A stretch of DNA of 20,164 nucleotides from JBKPNX01 sp046732855 (GCA_046732855.1 JBKPNX010000106.1:1-20164), one strand, 5' to 3'. Numbered from the stretch's first letter, positions 9,982 to 16,944 are shown. The notes: a model not told the origin generated them from the letters alone. Numbers and translations are program-made.

Positions 9982-10488
9982 CTATCGATGCTCGCTCGTT
10001 GGGGCGTCGGCATCGTCGGCGCCCGCCGCCGCTTCCCGCTGCGAGCGCCGGCTGAGGAACTGGAACGCGCCGAGCCCGACCAACGCGACGACCGCGGCGG
10101 CCATCACCATGGTCGGGTAGAGCAGCTGGTCGAACTGCCGCTCGCGACCTGCTTCGAAGATGCCGACCACGGCCTCGAGCGACAGCGCGATGATGATGAT
10201 GGTCATGAACCGGGTCATCGAGCGCAGCGCCTCGGCCGGCGAGCGCAGCTGACGATCACGCACCACGTTCTCCTCGACCACGAACTTGGCGACGTCTGCG
10301 ATCGCCAGGCTGACGATCAAAAGGCCGACCCCGTTCATCAGGTTGTAGATGCCGACCTGGCCACCGAACGCGCCGCGCAGCAGCTCCCAGGCGCCCGCGA
10401 CCACCATGCTTATGGCCAGCGCGAACAGGGCGAGCGCCACCGCCACGAACAGCAGGCGCGCGAGCATTTCGAAGCCGCGTTCGATCAC
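9982..10488 (-). CDS. small four-helix inner-membrane protein, function unknown
   Basis: The 168-residue product has four clear hydrophobic segments at about 11-34, 48-70, 91-112 and 123-146, with short charged loops and a polar, acidic C-terminal tail after 146. The layout and the third helix (MTIIIIALSLEAVVGIFE) recall small membrane proteins of the PsiE type, but I cannot assign it to a family with confidence. The start used is GTG at 10488, preceded by GAGG at about 8 bases; the internal ATG eight codons on is an alternative. It is the last gene of the - strand run and ends facing ligB. The frame is intact, unlike the remnants just upstream of it. Confidence 0.6.
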   Translation of the reverse strand: MIERGFEMLARLLFVAVALALFALAISMVVAGAWELLRGAFGGQVGIYNLMNGVGLLIVSLAIADVAKFVVEENVVRDRQLRSPAEALRSMTRFMTIIIIALSLEAVVGIFEAGRERQFDQLLYPTMVMAAAVVALVGLGAFQFLSRRSQREAAAGADDADAPTSEHR

Positions 10489-10543
10489 GAGAGATGCCTC
10501 TACCCGGCGTCGATCCGCAGTTCGCGACTCGCCTCGCGTGGGG

Positions 10544-10846
10544 TCATGACGCGGCGACCACCCGACGCGCCGCCGGCAGCTCGGGCTGCCCGGTCGGAGC
10601 GATGATCACGGCCAGCGCCAGCCGCGCGCCGAACAGTTCGATCGACCGGTCGCGCGAGCTGGTGCCGTTCGATGGCGTCGGCAGGAACTCCCAATCGGCG
10701 AACGCCATCTCGTTGCGCGCCCGGGTGATCTCGTCCTCGGCGCCGCCGTCGCCGAAATCGAACACCATGCGCGGCAGGCGCCGCCTCGCGAGCCGCCGCA
10801 ACGCCGCGACGCTGTACCCTTCCCGTTGCAGACGATGTAGATCCAA
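10544..10846 (-). pseudogene. N-terminal fragment of an FMN-dependent alpha-hydroxy-acid dehydrogenase
   Basis: The 100-codon frame (TTG at 10846) contains ALRRLARRRLPRMVFDFGD, GGAEDE, RNEMAF, SSRDRSIELFGARLAL and VIIAPTG. These match, in order, the N-terminal part of the LldD / mandelate dehydrogenase / glycolate oxidase family: the helix before the FMN barrel, and the first barrel strand ending in the APTG loop. Full-length members have about 380 residues. Here similarity stops at residue 86 (about 10589), the frame ends at 10544, and none of the rest of the barrel, including the catalytic His-Asp region, is present downstream. It cannot bind FMN properly or act as an enzyme. It is best read as a deletion remnant. 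Which substrate the ancestor used cannot be told from this part. Confidence 0.75.
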
Positions 10847-10960
10847 CTTGACCGCCTCACTCGAGCCGCAAGCAACCTATCGGATCGCCCGCTGGCTTGC
10901 CCAGCCATAAGGGCCATCGCAGTCGAGATCAGCCATCCAGCACGCGCCCGCAAGGAGCGG

Positions 10961-11194
10961 CTACCGCAGGGCCGAGAGGAACTCGTCCGGCGAAACGCTC
11001 GCTTGACGCCAGACGCCGCGCAGCGTGCCGGTCGCGATCTGGTCATGGAGTGGCACCACGCAAACGGACGCCCCAGATCCCCCGTGGACCGGACCAGGAC
11101 GACATGACTGCCGCGCGAGCGCAGGCGCTTGAACCCGAGACGTTGCGATGCGGCGAGCACGCGCTTGCCAGCAACCCTTAGGCAGCCTCGGCAT
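10961..11194 (-). pseudogene. hicA: frameshifted HicA toxin gene
   Basis: HicA is a small ribosome-independent mRNA interferase with a double-stranded-RNA-binding fold. The remnant starts at ATG 11194 with MPRLPK in one frame. It continues in the next frame from 11175 as VAGKRVLAASQRLGFKRLRS followed by RGSHVVLVRST, which includes the family's catalytic His in the RGSH motif. It returns to the first frame from about 11071 as SVCVVPLHDQIATGTLRG, then a segment ending SPDEFLSALR, and stops at 10961. The first shift is explained by one extra base in a three-C run (11175-11177 on the + strand); the second lies near 11068-11083. Any product translated from the first frame would be scrambled across the active site. 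The start overlaps the 3' end of hicB by 17 bases, typical of a hicBA pair. Confidence 0.75.
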
Positions 11195-11404
11195 TCGCCG
11201 TATCAATGGAGAAAGTCGTCAGGGTCGCCGGGCGGATGGTAGGCGGCTCCGTCTGATCCTCGAGGTAGAGTTCCGTGGCCTCCTTGAGGTTGGCGACCGC
11301 GTCTTCAATGGTCCGACCTTGGCTCACCGTCCAAGCTCTGGGCACCCGGCGACATAGAGATCGTCCTCGCGGTGGATCACGGCATTCAGAGTGACCACGG
11401 CCAT
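11178..11404 (-). pseudogene. hicB: frameshifted HicB antitoxin gene
   Basis: HicB antitoxins carry a partly degraded RNase H fold that binds HicA. From ATG 11404 the sequence reads MAVVTLNAVIHREDDLYVAG then CPELG, the conserved HicB N-terminus, and hits TGA at 11326-11324. One base out of phase it continues from 11330 as TVSQGRTIEDAVANLKEATE then LYLED and ends near TTFSIDTANAEAA at the TAA at 11180-11178. A single missing base around 11331 restores the family pattern CPELGTVSQG, so the gene is broken by a one-base deletion. AGGAG lies about 6 bases before the ATG, as expected for a formerly functional start. The remaining C-terminus is short and I see no DNA-binding domain. It precedes hicA on the - strand. 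Confidence 0.75.
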
Positions 11405-11501
11405 CTCCAGGCTCCTGCGACTCGACCGGCTGTGCTTGTCGCGTCAGTGTCAGGCTGCGTCCATGGTCCGCGCAACTCCCGCTCGGGCGCAGCATCCGCT
11501 T

Positions 11502-12482
11502 TCACCAGAGGTATTTTCTGAGCCCGGCGAGGCCCTTCGGCGCGAACAGCATGACCAGGATCAGCAGCGCGCCGTACATCACGAGACGCCACGCCTCGAG
11601 CTCGCGGAAATACTCCTGGAAACCGACCAGCAGGAACCCGGCGAACAGCGAGCCCCAAAGCGTGCCGCGGCCGCCGACGTAGCACACGGTCAGGATCTCG
11701 ACCGTGCGCGGCACTCCGAACTCCTCGGGCGTGGGCGAGAGAATCCCGAGGTAGTGGGCGTAGAACGCGCCGAGCACGCCGGTGAGCAAGCACGCCAGGG
11801 TGAAGTTGATCAGCTTGTACCTGGTGGCGTTCAGGCCGAGGCTCTCGGTCGCCAGCTGGTCCTCGCGGATCGCCCGGAACGCGAGGCCGATCTTGGAGCG
11901 CACGAGCAAGTGCATGGCGAGCATGATCAGTACGCCGAGCGCGATCAGGAGATAGTAGTAGCTGAGCAGCTGGCCGCGCGCGAAGTCGATGCCGAGCGCG
12001 CTCGGGAACGGGTCCACGGCGAGGCCCTGCATGCCGCGGGTGTAGCCAGGCGTGTTGGCGATGGTGGAGCGCAGCGCCTCGGCGACGAACCAAGTGGTCA
12101 GGCCCAGATAGAGGCCGCGCAGGCGCAGCGTGATCAGGCCGGTGAGCAGCCCCAGCAGCGCGCCGCACGCGCCGCCGATCAGGAGGCCGAGCCAGGGGCT
12201 GATGCCGTAGTGGAACGAGGCCAGCGCCGAGCCGTAGGCGCCCGCCGCAATGAAGCCGGCGTAGCCGAAGTTGGCGAGCCCGGCGTAGCCGATCATCAGG
12301 TCGTAAACCGCGCCGAACAGCCCGAACAGCAGCGCCGAGATGAACACCGTCGTCAGGTACGGACTGTCGACGAACGGCGGGACGAGGATCAGCAGGCCGA
12401 CCAGCGCCGCGACCTTGAGGACGCGGGCCGGCGTCGAAGCGGCGATGCCGCGCGCCGAGGTTGCGGTCGGCGCGACGTTCAC
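11502..12482 (-). CDS. livM: branched-chain amino-acid ABC transporter permease LivM
   Basis: LivM is one of two membrane subunits of a high-affinity importer for leucine, isoleucine and valine or related compounds. The GTG at 12482 overlaps the livH stop codon (GTGA) and gives a 326-residue protein. After a short polar N-terminus it has repeated hydrophobic helices from about residue 25 on. Family landmarks include DLMIGYAGLANFGYAGFIAA, the cytoplasmic coupling segment KIGLAFRAIREDQLATESLG, and the C-terminal YGALLILVMLFAPKGLAGL. The same frame is open much further upstream, across livH, but that part is out-of-frame livH sequence and not a fusion. Substrate class is inferred from family; amides, urea or aromatic compounds are possible. 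Confidence 0.93.
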   Translation of the reverse strand: MNVAPTATSARGIAASTPARVLKVAALVGLLILVPPFVDSPYLTTVFISALLFGLFGAVYDLMIGYAGLANFGYAGFIAAGAYGSALASFHYGISPWLGLLIGGACGALLGLLTGLITLRLRGLYLGLTTWFVAEALRSTIANTPGYTRGMQGLAVDPFPSALGIDFARGQLLSYYYLLIALGVLIMLAMHLLVRSKIGLAFRAIREDQLATESLGLNATRYKLINFTLACLLTGVLGAFYAHYLGILSPTPEEFGVPRTVEILTVCYVGGRGTLWGSLFAGFLLVGFQEYFRELEAWRLVMYGALLILVMLFAPKGLAGLRKYLW

Positions 12483-13384
12483 GGCCGCTCGCCCTGGGCC
12501 GTGAACAGGCCTTGCGGGCGGAACACCAGCACCAGGATGATGATCAGCGGCGTGAGCACGCTCTGCCAGCCGGCGGACATGAAGAAGATCGCATAGGCCT
12601 CGACGATGCCGAGGACGAAGCCGCCGGCGATCGCGCCCGGGATGCTGCCTAGCCCACCCAGGATCACCACGGCGAAGCTCTTCAGCACCGGCTGGTAGCC
12701 GACCGTGGGAAAGGCCGGGAAGATCGAGATCAGGAGCGCGCCGGCGGCGCCGGCGAGCGCCGCGCCGATGCCGAACGCGACCGTGTAGATGCGGTCGATG
12801 GCGATGCCGAGCGTCTGCGCGGCCTCGGGATGCTGCGCCGTCGCGCGGATCGCCTTGCCGGTGGCGCTGAACCTGATGTAGGCGCCGAGCAGGCCGACGA
12901 TCAGCACGGCCAGCGCCAGGATCGCCAGGCGCTCGTAGGTGATGGTCACGTTGCCAAGCGTGAGGCTGCCCTCGATGAGCGCGGTCACGCCGCGCCGGCG
13001 GCTGCCGAAGCCGAGCAGCGCGAGGTTCTGCAGGATCACCATGAGGCCGATCGTGAGCACGAACGAATCGAGTAGCCAGTCGCGCCCGGCGCGCCGGCGC
13101 AGCGGCTCGAGCAGCGCGCGCTCGATCAGTACGCCCACGACGAACAGGACGATTGCCGCAGCCGCCACGCCGGCGACAAACGGCAGGCCGAGCGCCGCGG
13201 CGACGAAATACATCGCGTAGGTGCCGAGCATGAAGAACTCGCCGTGCGCGAAATTGACCACGCCGAGAATGCCGAAGATCAGCGACAGGCCGATGCCCAT
13301 GAGCGCGTACATCGCGCCGCGCACCAGACCCTGGAAGATCAGCTCCGACAGGATCGCCGGGTCGGTGAGCAGGCTGAGATCCAT
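12479..13384 (-). CDS. livH: branched-chain amino-acid ABC transporter permease LivH
   Basis: LivH is the second permease subunit of the LIV-type importer. The 301-residue protein begins MDLSLLTDPAILSELIFQGL. It contains the family signatures GLSLIFGILGVVNFAHGEFF near the N-terminus, the coupling segment GKAIRATAQHPEAAQTLGI, and the GGLGSIPGAIAGGFVLGIVE region near the C-terminus, with about eight hydrophobic helices in all. I chose the ATG at 13384 because its A is also the last base of the livF TGA (TGATG), a tight coupling. A GTG three codons earlier is possible. It overlaps livM by four bases, so livF, livH and livM should be translated from one message. Confidence 0.94.
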   Translation of the reverse strand: MDLSLLTDPAILSELIFQGLVRGAMYALMGIGLSLIFGILGVVNFAHGEFFMLGTYAMYFVAAALGLPFVAGVAAAAIVLFVVGVLIERALLEPLRRRAGRDWLLDSFVLTIGLMVILQNLALLGFGSRRRGVTALIEGSLTLGNVTITYERLAILALAVLIVGLLGAYIRFSATGKAIRATAQHPEAAQTLGIAIDRIYTVAFGIGAALAGAAGALLISIFPAFPTVGYQPVLKSFAVVILGGLGSIPGAIAGGFVLGIVEAYAIFFMSAGWQSVLTPLIIILVLVFRPQGLFTAQGERP

Positions 13385-14094
13385 CACAGCCACTCGCGGA
13401 TGATGTCCTCGAGCCGGAGCGCGAACTCGTGCTGCGGCCCGTGATGACTGTTTTCGCCGAGATTGAGCACGTAGACGTAATCGGCGATTCCAATCGATTG
13501 CTTGACGTTCTGATCGACCACCAAAATCGTGAACTGCTCCTGCTTCAGCTTCGCGATCTCCTCGTAGACGAAATCGACCAGCTTCGGCATCAGGCCAACC
13601 GAGGGCTCGTCCAGCAGCAGCGTCTTCGGCCCGGTCATGGTCAGGCGCGCGATCTCGAGCATGCGCTGCTCGCCGCCCGACAGCGCGCCGGCATTCAGGC
13701 GGCGTCGCTCATTGAGCCGGGGGAAGCGCGCGTAGACCTGCTCGAATGCCGCTCGCATACGCGCGCGGTCGCGCCTGAACAGCCAGCCGCCGAGCTCGAG
13801 GTTTTCCTCGACGCTCATCCGCGGGAACACGCTGTGGCCCTGGAGCAGATAAGCGATGCCTTCGCCGAGCATGCGCTCGGGCGGCAGACCCTTGATCGAG
13901 CGGCCGTCGTGGAGCACGTCGCCCCGGCTCGGCTGCAGATAGCCGTAGATGGTGCGCAGCAGCGTCGACTTGCCGGCGCCGTTCGGGCCGATGATCACGG
14001 TGACGAGACCATCGCGCGCGACCAGATCGACGTCCTTCAGGATCGGCACCTCGCGCGTGTAGCCCGAGACGACGCCCTCGACCTTCAGGCTCAT
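13384..14094 (-). CDS. livF: branched-chain amino-acid ABC transporter ATPase LivF
   Basis: LivF is one of the two cytoplasmic ATPases that power LIV-type importers. The 236-residue protein has Walker A GPNGAGKST at 36-44, the Q-loop glutamine near 85 (AYLLQG), the signature ALSGGEQR at 137-144, Walker B LLLDEP at 159-164 and the family's VDQNV in place of the switch histidine. ENLELGG and EEIAKLKQ segments are typical of LivF rather than LivG. The start is ATG 14094; the ribosome binding site is weak. It is the first gene of the livF-livH-livM unit. The partner ATPase LivG and the periplasmic binding protein are not encoded in the window. Confidence 0.93.
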   Translation of the reverse strand: MSLKVEGVVSGYTREVPILKDVDLVARDGLVTVIIGPNGAGKSTLLRTIYGYLQPSRGDVLHDGRSIKGLPPERMLGEGIAYLLQGHSVFPRMSVEENLELGGWLFRRDRARMRAAFEQVYARFPRLNERRRLNAGALSGGEQRMLEIARLTMTGPKTLLLDEPSVGLMPKLVDFVYEEIAKLKQEQFTILVVDQNVKQSIGIADYVYVLNLGENSHHGPQHEFALRLEDIIREWL

Positions 14095-14467
14095 GGGCTG
14101 ATGCCCGACTCCAGACAGGGAAGAACGCCGTCAGAAATCGCCAGCCGGATCACGGCAAGAACATCGCGCCGCGTAACCACCTGTTCCCGCCTCCCCTGGC
14201 GCAGTTCCCGCCCGCGCAATCGAGCGGCCTTCTGGGGCCGGTGCGCCAGCCTGTACGATTCGTTCAATCTCTAGGGTTCGTGCCCCCGCTGGTCAACGCG
14301 AGGGAGCGGCGGTTCTTGATGGCGTAGTCTCCCCGTTTCCCGTGAAGCCTTTGAACGCGGCAGTATTCCGCCTGATCTCACCGTCTTCTGCGGGGACGTG
14401 ACGCTGTTGCGTCCCGTGTCCTTCCAATGGGGTCGAAAGTGAAACCCGCCCGCTTTTGCGCCTGCGC
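14095..14467. other. 373-base gap upstream of livF, no recognised gene
   Basis: The gap separates modE from livF. Part of it, about 14281-14460, looks less GC-rich than the flanks, with stretches such as GTAGTCTCC, TTTGAACGC and AGTATTCCG. A 58-codon frame with only a TTG start (14267) runs on the - strand to a TGA that overlaps the livF ATG (ATGA). Its product is arginine-rich, matches nothing I know, and its third codon positions are less GC-rich than in the neighbouring genes. A hairpin at 14396-14417 is listed separately. The gap probably holds the livF promoter and leader, but I cannot point to clear -35 and -10 elements. I see no livG remnant in it. Confidence 0.4.
14396..14417 (-). terminator. 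hairpin downstream of modE
   Basis: On the + strand, ACG-T-GACGC at 14396-14404 pairs with GCGTC-C-CGT at 14409-14417 across a TGTT loop. The stem has eight paired positions and one internal mismatch. It is about 50 bases beyond the modE stop on the - strand, a plausible place to end the icd-modE transcript. No T-run follows on the - strand, so the terminator call is weak. Confidence 0.3.
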
Positions 14468-14866
14468 CTACCGTGCCTCCCCGACGGGCGCCTGCGCGGC
14501 TTCGATCGCCGCGAGATGGCGGTCCGCAGCCGCGGCGGCCTCGCGCTCGATCGCCCGATAGCACGCGACCAGATCGCGCCCGAACGGGGTCAGCTGCGCG
14601 CCGCCCCCATGGCGGCCGCCGGACTGGGCGGCGACCACAGGCTCGCGAAAGCTCGTGTTCAGGCTTTCGACCAAGAGCCAGGCGCGTCGGTAGGACATCG
14701 CCATGGCGCGGCCCGCGGCCGAGATCGAGCCGGTCGCCTCGATCAGCTCGAGCAGGCGGATCTTGCCCGGCCCGATGCGAAACCCGCCGTCCAGGTCGAT
14801 CCGGATGCTGAGCCGGGCGAGCGTCGAGCCGCCTAGGTCGCCGGCCGCCGTTGGTATTGTTGGCAT
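14468..14866 (-). CDS. ModE-type winged-helix regulator, DNA-binding domain only
   Basis: The 132-residue protein matches the N-terminal DNA-binding domain of ModE, the molybdate-responsive repressor/activator. Features are FRIGPGKIRLLELIEATGSI near 29-48, SAAGRAMAMSYRRAWLLVES at 49-68 as the winged-helix recognition region, GGRHGGGAQLTPFGRDLVAC around 83-102, and a helical tail. The C-terminal molybdate-binding (TOBE/molbindin) domains of full-length ModE are absent, as in many short alphaproteobacterial homologues, so molybdate sensing cannot be assumed. The ATG at 14866 lies 12 bases after the icd stop on the same strand with no clear ribosome binding site; cotranscription or translational coupling is likely. 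No modABC transporter or molybdoenzyme gene lies nearby to suggest targets. Confidence 0.85.
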   Translation of the reverse strand: MPTIPTAAGDLGGSTLARLSIRIDLDGGFRIGPGKIRLLELIEATGSISAAGRAMAMSYRRAWLLVESLNTSFREPVVAAQSGGRHGGGAQLTPFGRDLVACYRAIEREAAAAADRHLAAIEAAQAPVGEAR

Positions 14867-14878
14867 CCTGGCCGGCGC

Positions 14879-16096
14879 TCAGCGCGCGAGCGCCGCCTCG
14901 AGGTTCGCCGCGATCGCGTCGAGGAACTGCTCGGTGGTCAGCCACGGCTGGTCCGGGCCGATCAGGAGAGCGAGATCCTTGGTCATCTCGCCGCCCTCGA
15001 CCGTCGCGACGCACACCCGCTCCAGCGTCTGCGCGAACCCTCCGACTGAGGGCGTGGCGTCGATCTTGGCGCGATAGGTCAGCCCTCGCGTCCAGGCGAA
15101 GATCGAGGCGATCGAGTTGGTCGAGGTCGGCTTGCCCTGCTGATGCTCGCGGTAGTGGCGGGTCACGGTGCCGTGCGCCGCCTCGGCTTCGACCGTCCTG
15201 CCGTCGGGCGTCAGCAGCACCGAGGTCATCAGGCCGAGCGAGCCGAAGCCCTGCGCCACCGTATCGCTCTGCACGTCGCCGTCGTAGTTCTTGCACGCCC
15301 ACACGAAGCCGCCGCGCCACTTCAGCGCGGCCGCCACCATGTCGTCGATCAGGCGGTGCTCGTAGATCAGCCCCTTTGCCGCGAAGGCGTCCTTGAACTC
15401 GGCGTCGAACACCTCCTGGAACAGATCCTTGAAGCGGCCGTCGTAGACCTTGAGGATCGTGTTCTTGGTCGAGAGGTAGACCGGGTAGCCGCGCGTCAGG
15501 CCGTAGTTGAACGCGGCGCGCGCGAAGTCGCGGATCGAACCGTCGAGGTTGTACATGCCGAGCGCGACGCCGCCCTCTGGGAAATGAAAGATCTGGTATT
15601 GCCGCGGCTGCCCGCCGCCGTCGGGGGTGAAGGTCAAAGTGAGCGTGCCGGGGCCCGGTACCTTGATGTCGGTCGCGCGGTACTGGTCGCCAAACGCGTG
15701 GCGGCCGATCACGATCGGCTCGGTCCAGCCCGGCACCAGGCGCGGCACGTTCTTGCAGATGATCGGCTCGCGGAACACGGTGCCGCCGAGGATGTTACGG
15801 ATGGTGCCGTTCGGCGAGCGCCACATCTGCTTGAGGCCGAACTCCTTCACGCGCGCCTCGTCGGGGGTGATCGTGGCGCACTTCACACCGACATTGTGCT
15901 CCCTGACCGCTTCGGCGGCCTCGACCGTGATCCGGTCCTCGGTCGCGTCCCGGCTCTGGATCGAGAGGTCGAAGTAGAGGGTCTCCAGGTCGAGGTAGGG
16001 GAAAATCAGCTTGTCCCTGATCATGTGCCAGATGATCCGGGCCATCTCGTCGCCGTCGATCTCGACGATCGGTCGCTTCACCTCGATCTTCGCCAT
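14879..16096 (-). CDS. icd: NADP-dependent isocitrate dehydrogenase
   Basis: This enzyme oxidatively decarboxylates isocitrate to 2-oxoglutarate in the citric acid cycle, yielding NADPH. The 405-residue sequence belongs to the eukaryote-like homodimeric branch common in alphaproteobacteria. It starts MAKIEVKRPIVEIDGDEMAR and contains KCATITPDEARVKEF at 72-86 and SPNGTIRNILGGTVFREPI at 94-112, the latter with isocitrate-binding Ser94, Asn96, Arg100 and Arg109. Arg132, Tyr139 and Lys211 are in place, and the metal ligands fall in LIDDMV (about 249-254) and NYDGDVQSD at 270-278. The length is normal and all active-site residues are present. AAGGGA lies before the ATG. A promoter candidate stands upstream, and modE follows after 12 bases. 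Confidence 0.97.
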   Translation of the reverse strand: MAKIEVKRPIVEIDGDEMARIIWHMIRDKLIFPYLDLETLYFDLSIQSRDATEDRITVEAAEAVREHNVGVKCATITPDEARVKEFGLKQMWRSPNGTIRNILGGTVFREPIICKNVPRLVPGWTEPIVIGRHAFGDQYRATDIKVPGPGTLTLTFTPDGGGQPRQYQIFHFPEGGVALGMYNLDGSIRDFARAAFNYGLTRGYPVYLSTKNTILKVYDGRFKDLFQEVFDAEFKDAFAAKGLIYEHRLIDDMVAAALKWRGGFVWACKNYDGDVQSDTVAQGFGSLGLMTSVLLTPDGRTVEAEAAHGTVTRHYREHQQGKPTSTNSIASIFAWTRGLTYRAKIDATPSVGGFAQTLERVCVATVEGGEMTKDLALLIGPDQPWLTTEQFLDAIAANLEAALAR

Positions 16097-16134
16097 GCCA
16101 GCATCCCTTCGCTGCGCGTGCGCGGGTCCCGCCG

Positions 16135-16164
16135 TTTCTAGCCGACCGGACGCGGCTCGGCCAA
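16135..16164 (-). promoter_or_regulatory. candidate sigma-70 promoter for icd
   Basis: On the - strand TTGGCC (complement of 16159-16164) and TAGAAA (complement of 16135-16140) are spaced by 18 bases, about 40 bases before the icd ATG. It would let icd-modE be transcribed apart from dnaQ. Consensus match by eye only. Confidence 0.35.
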
Positions 16165-16168
16165 GGCT

Positions 16169-16185
16169 CGGGGCCAGTCGCCCCG
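16169..16185 (-). terminator. GC hairpin just after dnaQ
   Basis: CGGGGC at 16169-16174 and GCCCCG at 16180-16185 form a six-pair stem with a five-base loop, beginning 8 bases beyond the dnaQ stop on the - strand. No T-run follows, so it is at most a weak terminator. It lies just upstream of the proposed icd promoter. Confidence 0.28.
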
Positions 16186-16193
16186 GCTCTCAG

Positions 16194-16892
16194 TCAGGCG
16201 AGCCAGATCGGCTCCTTGATCTGCGCCAGAAAAGCGAGGTGCGCTGCGAGCTCCTCAGGCGTCGGCGCGTGCGGCCGGGGGGGGCGCGGTATCCGCTGCC
16301 GCAGGATCGAGGCGCGCTGGGCGGAGATCGTGGCGATCAGCCCCAGATCGGGCTGGCGGCCGCCCATGAGGCCCAGATAGACCTCCGCCAGCAGCTCGGC
16401 ATCGAGCAGGGCGCCGTGTTTGGTGCGCGCCGAGCTGTCCACGTTGAAGCGGCGGCACAGCGCGTCCAGGCTGTTCGGCGCGCCGGGGAAGCGCTGCCGA
16501 GCGATCTGCAGGGTGTTGACGATCAGACGGCCGCCGTCCACCGGCGGACGCTGCAGCAGCCGGAGCTCCATGTTGAGGAACGCGATGTCAAAGTCGGCAT
16601 TGTGGATCACCAGCCGTGCGGCCGCGGGATTGGCTGCGCCGTCATTGTCGAGGAAGGCCAGGAACTCCTCGACCACCTCGGCAAATGGCGGCTGCCCGGC
16701 GAGGAACGCCGCGCTCAGCCCATGCACCTGCAAGGCCTCCACCGGCACGTCGCGCCCCGGGTTGACGTAGCTGTGGAATACCCGTCCGGTCGGCACGTGG
16801 TTGAACAGCTCGACCGCGCCGATCTCGATGATCCGATGGCCGTCGTTCGGCTCCAGCCCGGTGGTCTCGGTGTCGAGAACGATCTCGCGCAT
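16194..16892 (-). CDS. dnaQ: DNA polymerase III epsilon subunit (proofreading exonuclease)
   Basis: DnaQ is the 3'-5' proofreading exonuclease of the replicative polymerase. The 232-residue protein is of usual length. Exo I is DTETTGL with Asp7 and Glu9, Exo II is HNADFDIAFLN at 97-107 with Asp102, and Exo III-epsilon is KHGALLDAELLAEVY at 158-172 with His159 and Asp164. The C-terminal 40 residues, which would contact the alpha subunit, are proline-rich and then helical. The start ATG at 16892 has a strong AGGAGG ribosome binding site about 6 bases upstream. It has its own promoter candidate. In alphaproteobacteria dnaQ usually follows aroE-coaE directly; here the esterase gene intervenes. 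Confidence 0.96.
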   Translation of the reverse strand: MREIVLDTETTGLEPNDGHRIIEIGAVELFNHVPTGRVFHSYVNPGRDVPVEALQVHGLSAAFLAGQPPFAEVVEEFLAFLDNDGAANPAAARLVIHNADFDIAFLNMELRLLQRPPVDGGRLIVNTLQIARQRFPGAPNSLDALCRRFNVDSSARTKHGALLDAELLAEVYLGLMGGRQPDLGLIATISAQRASILRQRIPRPPRPHAPTPEELAAHLAFLAQIKEPIWLA

Positions 16893-16915
16893 TGCGCCTC
16901 CTGCCAGCGAGGCGC

Positions 16916-16944
16916 GTTCTAATGAGTTCTCCTACGGTTGCCAA
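16916..16944 (-). promoter_or_regulatory. candidate sigma-70 promoter for dnaQ
   Basis: On the - strand TTGGCA (complement of 16939-16944) and TAGAAC (complement of 16916-16921) are separated by exactly 17 bases. A transcript would begin about 15 bases before the dnaQ ATG and include its AGGAGG. It lies in the 80-base gap after the esterase gene. Among the promoter candidates in this window it has one of the best consensus matches and spacings. Confidence 0.5.

Noticed and set aside
10606..11160. A 184-codon - strand frame covering hicA and the dehydrogenase fragment
   Set aside because: Only its first 30 or so residues are HicA-like; the rest is out-of-frame sequence of two other remnants.
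11178..11495. A 105-codon - strand frame taken as an intact HicB
   Set aside because: Its first part is not HicB-like. The true HicB N-terminus lies in a different frame starting at 11404, so the long frame is a product of the frameshift.
11502..13493. A possible 663-residue LivM fusion protein
   Set aside because: Only the last 326 codons match LivM. The upstream part is livH and livF sequence read out of frame, and a GTG start overlaps the livH stop in the normal way.
14281..14460. Remnant insertion-sequence end in the gap downstream of modE
   Set aside because: The lower GC is suggestive, but I could not recognise a transposase reading in any frame, nor terminal inverted repeats or a target duplication.
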